Positions 51,953 to 61,330 of a DNA stretch of 64,000 bases are shown piece by piece; the first letter of the stretch is position 1; every line of letters starts with the position of its first letter. Both the position numbers and the translations under genes were made by a program. The DNA is from Chlorogloeopsis fritschii PCC 6912. GTDB taxonomy: Bacteria > Cyanobacteriota > Cyanobacteriia > Cyanobacteriales > Nostocaceae. The notes under the pieces were generated by a model. The model was not told where the DNA came from, searched no databases, and saw only the letters and a list, made by a program, of their open reading frames with translations. The stretch covers positions 124,001 to 188,000 of the forward strand of contig NZ_AJLN01000047.1 in assembly GCF_000317285.1 (NCBI RefSeq), in the 5' to 3' direction.

Positions 51953-53002
51953 GTGCAGGACAAAGATTTGAAAAACCAGAAAACCAAAAACAAGAGTAAG
52001 TCACTGCCTTCTGGGTTGATTGTTCGTTCAGGGAAATTTGTCTGGACAACTCTTTGGCATATCATGATGTCGAGCCTTGCCCCCCGCAACAAGTCAGGAG
52101 AATACATCCGCCCCGCCAGTCAGTTCCGGAATTTTATCAGCACAGAAGCGGGCAACTTATACCAACCACAAGCAGGACGCTATCGCCTTTATGTTGGGTT
52201 AGGATGTCCTTGGGCGCACAGAACTCTAGTTGTGCGATCGCTCAAGGGACTTGAAGATGTCATTTCAGTTAGTATCGTGTCTCCTTCTCCCAACGAAGGC
52301 ATCTGGGTTCTCAACCAAGAGGAAGAAGGCTGCCGCACTCTCCCCGAATTGTATAATTTGGCAGTACCTGGTTACAAAGGACGCGCTACCGTTCCCGTAC
52401 TCTGGGATATGCAAAATAAAGCGATCGTGAACAACGAAAGCTCAGAAATTATCGTCATGTTAAACTCCCAGTTCAAAGAGTTTGCAACCAATCCCACACT
52501 TGATCTCTACCCAGAAGAATTGCGAGAGCAAATAGATAGTTGGAACGAAAAAATTTACCACACAGTGAATAACGGCGTCTATCGTTGCGGTTTTGCCCAA
52601 ACTCAAGCAGCATACGACAAGGCTTGTAAGGAGTTGTTCGCCACTCTAGACGAAATTGATGCAGTACTAAAAACGAGTCGATATTTGTGCGCAGATAAAG
52701 TTACTTTAGCGGATGTGCGTCTGTTTACCACTCTATTCCGCTTTGATATAGTCTATTACGGACTATTTAAGTGCAATCGCCACAGAATTGTGGATTATCA
52801 GAATTTAGGGGCTTACTTGCGTGACTTATACCAGTTGCCGGGCGTTGCTAATACCTGCGATCTAGAAAGTGTGAAGCGAGACTACTACGGCAACCTTTTC
52901 CCACTTAATCCGGGTGGAATTATTCCATACGGCCCTGATATCACTAACCTTATGGAACCACATCACCGCGAAAGCATTGGTAAGAAAATGGCGGATAGTT
53001 AA
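51953..53002 (+). CDS. Glutathione transferase, Xi class (glutathionyl-hydroquinone reductase-like)
   Basis: A 349-residue protein with a GTG start preceded by AGGAAGG. The thioredoxin-fold N-terminal domain has the Xi signature: RYRLYVGLGCPWAHRTLVVR with catalytic Cys in CPW. The C-terminal helical domain ends with DLYQLPGVANTC and PLNPGGIIPYGPD, also typical. The family reduces glutathionyl-hydroquinones and helps quinone recycling. Sits at the end of the stress-related block. Confidence 0.93.
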   Translation: MQDKDLKNQKTKNKSKSLPSGLIVRSGKFVWTTLWHIMMSSLAPRNKSGEYIRPASQFRNFISTEAGNLYQPQAGRYRLYVGLGCPWAHRTLVVRSLKGLEDVISVSIVSPSPNEGIWVLNQEEEGCRTLPELYNLAVPGYKGRATVPVLWDMQNKAIVNNESSEIIVMLNSQFKEFATNPTLDLYPEELREQIDSWNEKIYHTVNNGVYRCGFAQTQAAYDKACKELFATLDEIDAVLKTSRYLCADKVTLADVRLFTTLFRFDIVYYGLFKCNRHRIVDYQNLGAYLRDLYQLPGVANTCDLESVKRDYYGNLFPLNPGGIIPYGPDITNLMEPHHRESIGKKMADS

Positions 53003-53406
53003 AAATTTACAGGATGAAGAGAAATCTCAAACTATTTTAAATTTTTATTTGCTAATTAGGAAATACTAATCAGTATGTTCTTTACTTTGCTCGATAATCT
53101 AAAAGAACTCCCGAACTAACTATAGTTCTTCTATCTCTTGTGGAGATGGAAATTTATTTTTTAAAGCCATGTAGAGACTACTTTGCTCTACATTGGAAAA
53201 TTTTTTCGCTTGTACTACAGACAAGCATCGCTTCAGTATGCCCGATTTTTGCTTGCTCAATGATAATACATAGCGAAATGTAAAAAACTAGTTAAGAAAT
53301 CTAAAGTTGCTTATAAAAACGTAACAAAATCAACGTACAAACAAAATTCACCTACACCGCAATGATGCAGTGTGGGAGAGGATTAAACAACTAGTTTGGC
53401 AGCAAC
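53003..53406. other. Intergenic region with a minor hairpin
   Basis: Hairpin ATGTAGAG...CTCTACAT near 53169-53193. No gene. The last 30 bases lead into the operator at 53407. Confidence 0.45.
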
Positions 53407-53430
53407 CTAATTAGATAAAAATCTAATTAG
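53407..53430. promoter_or_regulatory. Palindromic operator upstream of the ArsR-type regulator
   Basis: CTAATTAGA-TAAAAA-TCTAATTAG: perfect nine-base arms, ending 13 bases before the ATG at 53444. The position is right for autorepression by the downstream ArsR-type regulator. Confidence 0.75.
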
Positions 53431-53443
53431 ATTATAACGGTTT

Positions 53444-54031
53444 ATGAAGACGGAACAATTTCAGATCTTGCTACGTTTTTTGAAAGCTTTAGCGGATGAG
53501 AGCCGATTAAAAATTTTGAGTATTCTGGCTAATCAAGAGTGCAGTGTCGAAGAATTGGCAGTATTACTGCAGCTAAAAGAGCCGACAGTATCCCATCATT
53601 TAGCAAGGCTAAAAGAAGTACATTTAGTAACTATGCGTCCTGAAGGTAATACTCGCCTGTACCAATTAGATAGCGGCACTTTGCAAAGCGTCAGCCAAGA
53701 CATTTTAACGCCAGATAACATAGCCTCTTGGGTTGAGGATGTAGACATAGAAGCATGGGAAAGCAAGATACTCCAAACTTACATAGAGGGAGAACGTCTC
53801 AAAGAAATTCCTACTAGCCGCAAAAAACGCTTAGTAATTCTGAATTGGTTAGCAAATAAATTTGAAGTGGGGGTTAGGTATCCAGAACGTATGATTGATA
53901 ATATTCTTAAGCGCTACCATCATGATTTTGTCAATCTCAAGCGGGAGTTAATTGACAACCAGTTGATGCGACGAGAAAACGAGCTTTATTGGCGTTCTAC
54001 GCCAGAAAAAGGGGTTAGTGGTAGTGGTTAG
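53444..54031 (+). CDS. ArsR-family regulator fused to DUF2087
   Basis: A 195-residue protein. Residues 5-90 are an ArsR winged helix: FLKALADESRLKILSILANQ, CSVEELAVLLQLKEPTVSHH as the recognition helix region, and HLVTMRPEGNTRLYQLD. Residues 115-185 match DUF2087 (RKKRLVILNWLANKFEVGVR, YPERMIDNILKRYHHDFVNL), a C-terminal domain of unknown ligand. No metal-binding cysteine pair (CxC) is in the winged helix, so the signal is probably not a heavy metal. The 24-bp palindrome upstream implies self-regulation. Confidence 0.92.
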   Translation: MKTEQFQILLRFLKALADESRLKILSILANQECSVEELAVLLQLKEPTVSHHLARLKEVHLVTMRPEGNTRLYQLDSGTLQSVSQDILTPDNIASWVEDVDIEAWESKILQTYIEGERLKEIPTSRKKRLVILNWLANKFEVGVRYPERMIDNILKRYHHDFVNLKRELIDNQLMRRENELYWRSTPEKGVSGSG

Positions 54032-54442
54032 TAGGGGAGCCAGTGCGGTGGTGAGGCAGCGCGCCCTTGCGGCTACCCTCCGGGAAGCCGCTAGCTAACG
54101 CAACGCCTGACGGCGAACGCGTCTAGTGCCGACTTGTAGGCGCGAAGCGACTTCCGAAGGTAGCGACTGGCGTCAACTGGCGTCAACTGGCGTGCGGGTT
54201 TTGTTGATGAGCTTTGGGTTAAAACTGATAATTTATCTTCTAAACCCACCCGTACAGTGGTTAGTGGTTAGTGGTTTATCTAAATAGAATACCCTGCGGG
54301 AAGCCGTACCTACTTCTATCCGCTCCACGTCTACCGCGTCTACAGAAGCCGTGACGACAGTCGCCAGAATATTCTGTATTCTTCTTCAATACTCTCCTTG
54401 TCCCCCACTCCCCCTACTCCCCTGCCCCCTGCCCCCTGACTG
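54032..54442. repeat. GC-rich mosaic of dispersed repeats
   Basis: A 410-bp patch, no gene. Elements: GGCAGCGCGCCCTTGCGGC (54055), CCGGGAAGCCGCTAGC (54080), ACGCCTGACGGCGAACGCGT, the decamer ACTGGCGTCA in 2.8 tandem copies (54166-54193), and CCCTGCGGGAAGCCGTACC (54292). Also CCCC-rich tract CTCCCCCTACTCCCC at 54406-54430. Several of these units recur at 2.3, 24.7, 25.6 and 30.1 kb. Confidence 0.75.
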
Positions 54443-55222
54443 CTATTGTCCCAAATAAGCCTCTAAAACTTTGGCATTGCATTGAATTTCCTCTGGTGTA
54501 CCATTAGCCAAATTTTTACCTTCGGCAAGTACCCAAACGCGATCGCACAGCGACATAATCACATCCATGTTGTGTTCAATAATCAGAAAAGTCATGCCTG
54601 CCTTATTCCAATTGACAATGCGATCGCAAATCTCATCAATTAATCTGGGATTGACGCCCGCAGCAGGTTCATCCAATAAAATTAACTTGGGGTTAGTCAT
54701 TAACGCCCTGCCGATTTCCAAGAGCTTGCGTTGTCCGCCAGACAAACCACCAGCGTAATCATAGGCTTTGTGTGCCAAACCCACCGATTCTAAAATCAAC
54801 ATTGCCTGTTCTCGGTGTTGTTTTTCTTCTTTGGCAACCACATGAGGTTGGAGTTGCACTTGCCAAAAGTTTTCGCCAGTTTGTTTTTGCGCTGCCAGCA
54901 TCAGATTTTCTAGTACCGATAACCGTGAAAGCGCGCGGGCAACTTGAAATGTACGTACTAGCCCTTGCTGGGCGATTTGATGGGGCTGCAAATGCTGAAT
55001 TGGTTCGCCGTCAAAAATCACTCGTCCTTTATCGGGACGGATAAAATTAGACAATAAGTTAAATAAAGTCGTTTTACCAGCACCGTTAGGGCCGATCAAA
55101 CCAGTTATACTGCTAGCTGGCACCTGAATTTCAGCGTCTTGTACCGCTTTAATACCGCCAAAGCTTTTGCAAAGTCCACTTGCAGCTAGTAAAGGAAATT
55201 GGGATGAGTCGTTATTTACCAA
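54443..55222 (-). CDS. livG: Branched-chain amino acid ABC transporter ATP-binding protein, LivG type
   Basis: A 259-residue ATPase: Walker A GPNGAGKTTL, Q-loop near RTFQVARAL, ABC signature YAGGLSGGQRKLLE, Walker B LILLDEPAAGVNP, and His switch IEHNMDVIMSL. Helix features such as GLVRTFQVAR are specific to LivG. It overlaps the permease gene by 11 bases (55212-55222), so the two are coupled. LivF ATPase, LivH permease and binding protein are not in the window. In cyanobacteria such systems import neutral or hydrophobic amino acids (N-I/N-II types), or urea in the Urt case; substrate is uncertain. Confidence 0.93.
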   Translation of the reverse strand: MVNNDSSQFPLLAASGLCKSFGGIKAVQDAEIQVPASSITGLIGPNGAGKTTLFNLLSNFIRPDKGRVIFDGEPIQHLQPHQIAQQGLVRTFQVARALSRLSVLENLMLAAQKQTGENFWQVQLQPHVVAKEEKQHREQAMLILESVGLAHKAYDYAGGLSGGQRKLLEIGRALMTNPKLILLDEPAAGVNPRLIDEICDRIVNWNKAGMTFLIIEHNMDVIMSLCDRVWVLAEGKNLANGTPEEIQCNAKVLEAYLGQ

Positions 55223-56351
55223 GGGTAAGCTCCTCCTTTTTGCCTAAGATACCTTGAGGACGCCAAATCATCAGTACCATCAAGATGAGTCCTATTACCA
55301 TGATGCGAAATGCACCCAACTGATCGGAGGAAAGGTTGGTAAAAATTCTCGGTAAGAATTCACGAGTCAGGGTGTCGTAAGCAAAGTAAATTACTGCACC
55401 AAGGATGGTACCGATATTATTACCAGAACCTCCCAAGATCACCATAATCCAAGCATCAAATGTTAGTTGCGGTTGAAAATTATCAGGGTAGATAGCGCTG
55501 AGTTGCCATGCAAACAAAGCACCAGCGATCCCAGCGATCGCACCACCCAACATAAAAGATTGCAATTTGTACCAAAAAACATTTTTACCCAGCGCTTTGG
55601 GAACCTCTTCATCTTCGCGAATAGCTTTAAGCACTCGTCCCCAAGGCGATCGCACCAACACTTCCAATCGCCAAAACACGATTGCTAATACCAACAGCGA
55701 CAATAGCATCAAACCTGCTTTTGGATCGTAATCATACAGGGCAATAACTCCTGAAATATAAATTACTGCTGACAATAGCCCTAGTAAACCTCCTACTATC
55801 AGACGCAAGATAAATTCTGGCTTTTTACCTACTCGTTTGGGTGAATCAACTCCCAGTGATGCACTTGTGGGACGAATCCAACGCCACAGCCAATAAAAAG
55901 TTACGCCAGCAAGCAAAGTCAACAACCCGATCATTACTAATTTGAGGAAAAAATTAGGTTGTAAAGTGGCTAGTGGTATGGGATAGCTTTGTATACCAAA
56001 CGCTCCAGATATCCAAGTATCACCCACGGGTAAATCTTGGTTATTGACTATCAAACGAATTAGTTCTCCAACGCCGATAGTGACAATTGCCAAGTAATCT
56101 TCGCGCAAGCGTAAAGTTGCAAAACCAATTAACAAGCCCAATAAAGCTGCTACAACTGCACCAATTGCCGCTGATATCAATAAGGGAACACCTTTTAAAC
56201 TTAACAATACTGCTGTATACGCTCCTAAAGTTAGGAATACCACATGACCGAAGTTAATTAAGCCTGTAAAACCCCATTGTAAATTCAGTCCCAAAGCAAA
56301 CAAAGCAAAAATTGATGTAGAAATTGCTAAAAAAACAAGATATTGAATCAT
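55212..56351 (-). CDS. livM: Branched-chain amino acid ABC transporter permease, LivM type
   Basis: A 379-residue permease, about eight spans: ALGLNLQWGFTGLINFGHV is the LivM N-terminal motif, then LREDYLAIVTIGVGELIRL, and the ATPase-contact loop reading RSPWGRVLKAIREDEEVPKA. A soluble insert of about 45 residues (WRWIRPTSASLGVDSPKRVG) in the middle is unusual in length. It pairs with the overlapping LivG gene. Start at ATG 56351, right after a heptameric repeat zone that holds the promoter. Confidence 0.92.
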   Translation of the reverse strand: MIQYLVFLAISTSIFALFALGLNLQWGFTGLINFGHVVFLTLGAYTAVLLSLKGVPLLISAAIGAVVAALLGLLIGFATLRLREDYLAIVTIGVGELIRLIVNNQDLPVGDTWISGAFGIQSYPIPLATLQPNFFLKLVMIGLLTLLAGVTFYWLWRWIRPTSASLGVDSPKRVGKKPEFILRLIVGGLLGLLSAVIYISGVIALYDYDPKAGLMLLSLLVLAIVFWRLEVLVRSPWGRVLKAIREDEEVPKALGKNVFWYKLQSFMLGGAIAGIAGALFAWQLSAIYPDNFQPQLTFDAWIMVILGGSGNNIGTILGAVIYFAYDTLTREFLPRIFTNLSSDQLGAFRIMVIGLILMVLMIWRPQGILGKKEELTLGK

Positions 56352-56358
56352 AGGAATT

Positions 56359-56467
56359 TAGTCATTAGTCATTAGTCATTAGTCATCGGGGATCGGGGAT
56401 TTGCTATTGGAGATTGGCTATTAAGATTTCTTTATTCCTAGTCCCTAGTTCCTAGTCCCTAATCCCT
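56359..56467. repeat. Two heptameric tandem repeat arrays
   Basis: Four perfect copies of TAGTCAT at 56359-56386, and four copies of CCTAGTC-like units at 56437-56467. A 50-bp AT/GT-rich linker lies between. Upstream of the LivM start. Confidence 0.85.
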
Positions 56468-56535
56468 CATAACCGTTAATCACAGCTTATTTTATGGGAA
56501 AACTAAGTGTGGATTGTGTTTAGTGGATAATATTT

Positions 56536-56736
56536 ATGAATTTGCTGCGACTGAGAATCCATCACTTAATTGAGCAGTTAGCCGATCAAGAACTAGATCT
56601 TGTTTGGAATACTATTTACAATTTACATTGTGATTTTTACATACTCGAAGCTATACAAGAAGTCAAGCGATCGCAGCAACCTTGGGATACCCTAACCCAT
56701 GAAGAGGCTACTCAATTGTTAATTGCTAATAGCTAA
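56536..56736 (+). CDS. Small protein, probable antitoxin
   Basis: A 66-residue protein rich in Leu/Asp/Glu (RIHHLIEQLADQELDLVWNT, then EEATQLLIANS). The helical, acidic character and position 42 bases before a RelE-like gene suggest an antitoxin. No strong family motif, so the toxin partner is the main support. There is no obvious ribosome site beyond a weak one near 56530. Confidence 0.55.
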   Translation: MNLLRLRIHHLIEQLADQELDLVWNTIYNLHCDFYILEAIQEVKRSQQPWDTLTHEEATQLLIANS

Positions 56737-56778
56737 TAGTTACAATGAGCCATTAACCATTCACTATTGACTATACAC

Positions 56779-57030
56779 ATGGAAGTGCGTTATGCACGGT
56801 CTTTTTTAGTAGACCTCAAAAATTTAGAGTCAGCTGCCTATCAGCGGATTTATAACTTTGTTTTTTTTGAATTTATAGACAAGGGGCTACTGCATTACTT
56901 ACCAGAAATGCGGCAAGTCGATAGTGATGGTATTTTTTACCGCTTAACATTGGATAATTACTTAATCGGCATCGAACAGAGAGGTGAAATTGTGAAATTT
57001 CTGCGAGTCATACCAATGCCAGATGTTTAG
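56779..57030 (+). CDS. RelE/ParE-like toxin
   Basis: An 83-residue protein, from the ATG at 56779: MEVRYARSFLVDLKNLESAA, then YQRIYNFVFFEFIDKGLLHY and IFYRLTLDNYLIGIEQRGE with the ending FLRVIPMPDV. The RelE fold pattern (two N-terminal helices then a beta sheet with basic and aromatic residues near the end) is recognisable, so a ribosome-dependent mRNA interferase or ParE-type toxin is likely. Catalytic residues are not certain. Downstream of a possible antitoxin. Confidence 0.75.
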   Translation: MEVRYARSFLVDLKNLESAAYQRIYNFVFFEFIDKGLLHYLPEMRQVDSDGIFYRLTLDNYLIGIEQRGEIVKFLRVIPMPDV

Positions 57031-57133
57031 AGCGAGCAGTGAGTTAACACTAAAAACTGTATAACAGGGAAAGGTATGGCTCAAACGTTGGCTTAAACTT
57101 GTTTGTGAGAAGCACTTTACTTAAAATTTCCCT

Positions 57134-58720
57134 ATGGACGCGACGGCACTTTGGCAACGATACCAGAAATGGCTATATTTCCATGAAGGATTAGGATTTT
57201 ATCTGGACGTAAGCCGGATGCGGTTTGACGATGCCTTCGTGAAAGACTTGCAGCCAAAGTTTGAGAAGGCTTTTGCGGATATGGCGGAACTTGAGAAGGG
57301 AGCGATCGCCAACCCCGACGAAAACCGCATGGTTGGACATTACTGGCTGCGAAATCCCGATCTTGCTCCTACTCCAGAACTGACACAAGAAATTGTCAGC
57401 ACAATCGAGCAAATTGAAGTATTTGCCGAAAAAATCCACACAGGCGCAATTCATCCGCCGAAAGCACCCCGCTTCACCGATATTATCTCCATTGGAATTG
57501 GCGGTTCTGCCCTCGGCCCGGAATTTGTTGCCCAAGCCCTCAGCCCAGACTTTCCACCCCTAGCGATCCACTTTATCGACAATACCGATCCCGCAGGTAT
57601 TGATCGCATTTTGGCTCATGTACGCAATCGACTTGCTAGCACTCTGGTATTGGTAATCTCCAAATCAGGAGGCACACCAGAACCACGTAACGGCATGATT
57701 GAAGTCAAAAAAGCCTATGCTGGGCAAAACTTGAATTTTGCTAATTATGCGATCGCTATTACCATGCCCGGTAGTCATTTGGACGAAACTGCCAAATCCG
57801 AAAACTGGCTAGCAAGGTTTCCTATGTACGATTGGGTAGGTGGACGCACCTCGGAAATGTCTGCCGTGGGGCTTGTTCCAGCAGCATTACAGGGCATCAA
57901 TATCCGTGAGATGCTTGAGGGTGCTAAAGAAATGGATGACGCCACCCGTATCCCCGATCTAAAAAACAACCCAGCAGCATTATTAGCTTTGTCTTGGTAT
58001 TACGCTGGCAATGGGCGGGGCGAAAAAGACATGGTTGTCCTACCTTACAAAGACAGCTTACTCTTATTTAGCCGCTACTTGCAACAGCTGGTGATGGAAT
58101 CTTTGGGTAAAGAAAAAGACTTAGACGGTAACGTTGTCCATCAAGGCATCGCCGTGTATGGCAATAAAGGCTCAACCGACCAACACGCTTACGTCCAGCA
58201 GTTACGTGAGGGTGTGGCAAACTTCTTTGTTACTTTCATTGAAGTTTTAGAAGACCGTAAGAGTCCATCCCCAGAAATCGAAGCGGGAATTACCTCAGGC
58301 GATTATCTTTCTGGCTTTCTGCAAGGAACCCGACAAGCACTTTACGAAAATCACCGCGATTCGATTACAGTTACGATTCCTCAAGTCAATTCTCGCACTG
58401 TCGGAGCGTTAATTGCTTTATACGATCGCGCTGTTGGTTTGTATGCCAGCTTAGTCAACATCAATGCTTACCACCAACCAGGAGTAGAAGCTGGCAAAAA
58501 AGCTGCCGCCGCCATTCTCGAATTGCAAAAACGAGTAGTGGAAGTCTTACAATCAGCAAAAACGCCTCTTTCTCTAGAAGAAATTGCTCAAAAATCTGGT
58601 TGTGCCGACCAAATTGAGTCAATTTACATGATTGTGCGTCATCTCCACGCCAATGGGCGCGGTGTAGTCTTACAAGGCAATCTTGGTCAACTCGATACTC
58701 TGAAAGTTGTGCTCAATTGA
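57134..58720 (+). CDS. pgi: Glucose-6-phosphate isomerase
   Basis: A 528-residue enzyme interconverting glucose 6-phosphate and fructose 6-phosphate in the oxidative pentose phosphate and gluconeogenic routes. Motifs: [19 protein letters not shown] (phosphate pocket), [30 protein letters not shown], and [17 protein letters not shown] with catalytic Glu/His. The C-terminal 60 residues ([20 protein letters not shown]) form a short winged-helix-like extension common in cyanobacterial Pgi. It carries a strong terminator/attenuator downstream. Full length. Confidence 0.96.
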   Translation: MDATALWQRYQKWLYFHEGLGFYLDVSRMRFDDAFVKDLQPKFEKAFADMAELEKGAIANPDENRMVGHYWLRNPDLAPTPELTQEIVSTIEQIEVFAEKIHTGAIHPPKAPRFTDIISIGIGGSALGPEFVAQALSPDFPPLAIHFIDNTDPAGIDRILAHVRNRLASTLVLVISKSGGTPEPRNGMIEVKKAYAGQNLNFANYAIAITMPGSHLDETAKSENWLARFPMYDWVGGRTSEMSAVGLVPAALQGINIREMLEGAKEMDDATRIPDLKNNPAALLALSWYYAGNGRGEKDMVVLPYKDSLLLFSRYLQQLVMESLGKEKDLDGNVVHQGIAVYGNKGSTDQHAYVQQLREGVANFFVTFIEVLEDRKSPSPEIEAGITSGDYLSGFLQGTRQALYENHRDSITVTIPQVNSRTVGALIALYDRAVGLYASLVNINAYHQPGVEAGKKAAAAILELQKRVVEVLQSAKTPLSLEEIAQKSGCADQIESIYMIVRHLHANGRGVVLQGNLGQLDTLKVVLN

Positions 58721-58786
58721 TATATTGAGCATTGCATATCACATTTTGTAGCAATATTGTCGCAATCGTAACAACATTTTATACTT

Positions 58787-58835
58787 GAGCATCTTAAATT
58801 GAAGGTCAAGCCTCAATTTTTAGGATGCTCTTTTT
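58787..58835 (+). terminator. Long hairpin between pgi and cupin gene
   Basis: Arms starting GAGCATC and ending GATGCTC, with further AAATTG/CAATTT pairing inside, followed by TTTTT at 58831-58835. The cupin ATG is only 12 bases downstream, so it may act as an attenuator for that gene as well. Confidence 0.8.
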
Positions 58836-58846
58836 AGGATCTTGTT

Positions 58847-59296
58847 ATGAGTATGAGGGGAATTGAAATCCGCCAGTTGGAATCGATTAAAGGGGGAATG
58901 GTTGAGTTTTTCACTCCCCAAGCCAGTCATGAAACCATGTTGGTACAGATTCCCGCAGGAGCGATTGACGAATTATTTGTACACAAATCGCAAACCGATC
59001 AATTATTGGTAGTAAGAGGTCAGTTTGTACTTGTTACTCTAGTTAATAAAAAATATCAGTATATTGCTTTAAGCGATGATAACCCGGCTGTAGTCAAAAT
59101 CCCGCCAGGAGTTATGCACGGAGCAATTAATTTTAGTGCTGAACCTTGTTTTGTAGTCAATGCTGTGTTGCGTCACAGAGCGACTCAACAAAAGGATTAT
59201 ATTCCTCATCGCCGACCATTTCCTTATGATTTGGCAGCAGCACAGACGGCTTTGAAGAAGTTGAAAATGACAAACCGCATAGAGATTTTCTACTAG
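58847..59296 (+). CDS. Cupin-domain protein
   Basis: A 149-residue single-domain cupin. Beta-strand motif IPAGAIDELFVHKSQTDQLL and VKIPPGVMHGAINF are cupin 1 and cupin 2. Metal ligands: His in LFVHKSQTDQ, and His in VMHG. Resembles dTDP-sugar epimerase or cupin-2 families in fold, but no specific family is certain. The gene follows pgi closely, with a hairpin between, and may be an independent unit. Confidence 0.82.
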   Translation: MSMRGIEIRQLESIKGGMVEFFTPQASHETMLVQIPAGAIDELFVHKSQTDQLLVVRGQFVLVTLVNKKYQYIALSDDNPAVVKIPPGVMHGAINFSAEPCFVVNAVLRHRATQQKDYIPHRRPFPYDLAAAQTALKKLKMTNRIEIFY

Positions 59297-59331
59297 GCAC
59301 TTTGGTATATTTGTGGTTCTGCCTTCTATTT

Positions 59332-60114
59332 CTAGAAACTTGGATTTTCGTATAGCAACAAAGACAGGAAAAAATCAACTATAAAAATTGATACCCAAGT
59401 CGTGACAACTGCTGCTGTAGCTGATTCTCCTACCTGTTTTGCTCCACCAACAGTAGTTATTCCCCAGCTACAACCAATCACAGCAATCAACAAGCCAAAA
59501 ATTAATCCCTTTAAAAAAACAATCAATACATCTGGTATTACTAAAAAATTTCTAACTGACTCTAAAAATACCTCTGGAAGTATTTGGTAAAACTGCCCAG
59601 CTGCAAAAACACCACCTGCAATACCTACTACTAAACCGATAATTGTCAAAATTGGCAACATTAAACTGCAAGCAATTACCCTTGGCAAGACTAAATAATC
59701 AATGGGATCGGTTTTGAGTATATGCAGTGCATCAATTTGTTCTGTCACGCGCATCTCACCAATTTCGGCAGCGAAGGCAGAACCGACTTGTCCTGCAATA
59801 ATGCTAGCAGTCAAAATAGGTGCTAATTCCCGACAAAATGCCAAAGCAAAAGCACCTCCCACCGTACTGACTGCATCAAATCTAATTAACTCCCTCGCAG
59901 TTTGAATTGTAAAAATCATACCTGCAAAACCATTGACCAACAGTACAGGTAAGATAGAGGCTGGGCCGACTGCGATCGCATGTTCGAGAATTTGGCGGTG
60001 GCATGTCCTTCCCTGAAGTAAATGCAGCCATACCTGCCCGACAAGTAAGATAGTGATGCAAAAACGGATTATCCACGAGTGCTGGCAATGCCTAAACTCT
60101 TTTTGTGTTTTCAA
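59332..60114 (-). CDS. mlaE: MlaE-family ABC permease (lipid transport)
   Basis: A 260-residue permease of the MlaE/DUF140 family: EHAIAVGPASILPVLLVNGF, then FTIQTARELIRFDAVSTVGG, ELAPILTASIIAGQVGSAFA and AEIGEMRVTEQIDALHILKT, the strongly conserved MlaE core. MlaE-type transporters move phospholipids between inner and outer membranes with an MCE protein and an ATPase; neither partner is close. The ORF uses a TTG start at 60114; the leader up to HSWIIRFC is basic. Confidence 0.92.
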   Translation of the reverse strand: MKTQKEFRHCQHSWIIRFCITILLVGQVWLHLLQGRTCHRQILEHAIAVGPASILPVLLVNGFAGMIFTIQTARELIRFDAVSTVGGAFALAFCRELAPILTASIIAGQVGSAFAAEIGEMRVTEQIDALHILKTDPIDYLVLPRVIACSLMLPILTIIGLVVGIAGGVFAAGQFYQILPEVFLESVRNFLVIPDVLIVFLKGLIFGLLIAVIGCSWGITTVGGAKQVGESATAAVVTTWVSIFIVDFFLSLLLYENPSF

Positions 60115-60290
60115 TTTTTATGCCACTTTCCACACAACATTAGTGTTTTAGCTTACTTTGCGAGTGAGGGCAATTAGACAGGTATAAGAGGGGATAGGGG
60201 ACAGGGATAAAAGTCTTTTGATGTCTAAGTTTTATCATCTGTTGATGTCCAAAACACTTGGGCTGTTGCTATAAACTATTACTGGTACTT

Positions 60291-61298
60291 CTATTCATTT
60301 ACCAACTGCTCAATCGCTCGATCAATTAAATCTATACCTTGCTGCACCGTTTCAATTAAACTCAACTGTCCCCGCAACTCTGCCGCACCAACAAAGCCTT
60401 TAGCGTACCAAGTCATGTGCTTGCGAGCTTGACGAATCCCGCGATCGCCTTTGTATTCCCACAGTGCCTGTAAGTGTTCTTTCGCACATTCTAAACACTG
60501 GATTGGCGTAGGTGGCGGCAGCTTTTCCCCTGTTTTGAGAAAATGGTCAATTTCACCCACCAAATACGGATAACCCAAAGTTCCACGAGAACACATCACA
60601 CCATCAGCACCAGTTTGCTCCAAACACTGTACCGCCGCTTCCACCGAGAAAATATCGCCATTGGCAATCACCGGAATAGACAGCACTTCTTTGACACGGG
60701 CAATCCATTCCCAGCGAGCGTTACCATTGTAACCTTGGGCGCGGGTACGAGCGTGTACGGTAATCATCTGCGCTCCCGCATCTTGCATCCGTTTGGCAAA
60801 ATCAAGTATAGTAATTTCCTCATCATCCCAACCAATTCGAGTTTTTACTGTTACAGGAACATCAACCGCATTTACCACTTCCCGTACAATTGCCTCAGCA
60901 ATGTGCGGTTGCCGCAACAGTGAAGAACCGCCACCTTTTTTTGTAATTTTATTTACCGGGCAGCCCATATTAATATCAATTGTATCTGCGCCTTCTGCTA
61001 CTGCTTTTTGTGCTGCTTCTGCCAAAAAATCGGGACGGCAGTCAAATAGCTGAATGCTAATTGGTCGTTCGTTAGAGTCTACCTCCATAATTTTCGGCAT
61101 CTGCTTGAGGTGATGCAACTCTGTAGCGCTCACCATCTCTGTATACATCATTGACTCAGATGCATAGCGACGCACCAGACGACGAAAGACTAAGTCAGTC
61201 ACCCCCGATAAAGGCGACTGCAAAACTCGACTATTCACCTCAAAATTGCCAATTTTTAGAGGTGATGAGAGTCTAGTTTTGAGAGTGGGAGAGAACAT
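60291..61298 (-). CDS. dus: tRNA-dihydrouridine synthase (DusB-type)
   Basis: A 335-residue FMN enzyme reducing uridine to dihydrouridine in tRNA D-loops. Motifs: QSPLSGVTDLVFRRLVRRYA, MYTEMVSATEL, TIDINMGCPVNKITKKGGGS with the catalytic Cys in GCPV, MITVHARTRAQGYNG, and VIANGDIFSVE for FMN binding, then MCSRGTLGYPYLVGEI. I start at ATG 61298. Length is standard. No close partner on the same strand; the toxin-antitoxin pair upstream is separate. Confidence 0.94.
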   Translation of the reverse strand: MFSPTLKTRLSSPLKIGNFEVNSRVLQSPLSGVTDLVFRRLVRRYASESMMYTEMVSATELHHLKQMPKIMEVDSNERPISIQLFDCRPDFLAEAAQKAVAEGADTIDINMGCPVNKITKKGGGSSLLRQPHIAEAIVREVVNAVDVPVTVKTRIGWDDEEITILDFAKRMQDAGAQMITVHARTRAQGYNGNARWEWIARVKEVLSIPVIANGDIFSVEAAVQCLEQTGADGVMCSRGTLGYPYLVGEIDHFLKTGEKLPPPTPIQCLECAKEHLQALWEYKGDRGIRQARKHMTWYAKGFVGAAELRGQLSLIETVQQGIDLIDRAIEQLVNE

Positions 61299-61330
61299 AA
61301 TTGACAAGTAAGTACAAAATTGTGATCGCC

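Noticed and set aside
60543-60923. 126-codon plus-strand frame opposite the tRNA-dihydrouridine synthase
   Set aside because: Antisense shadow of a conserved gene.
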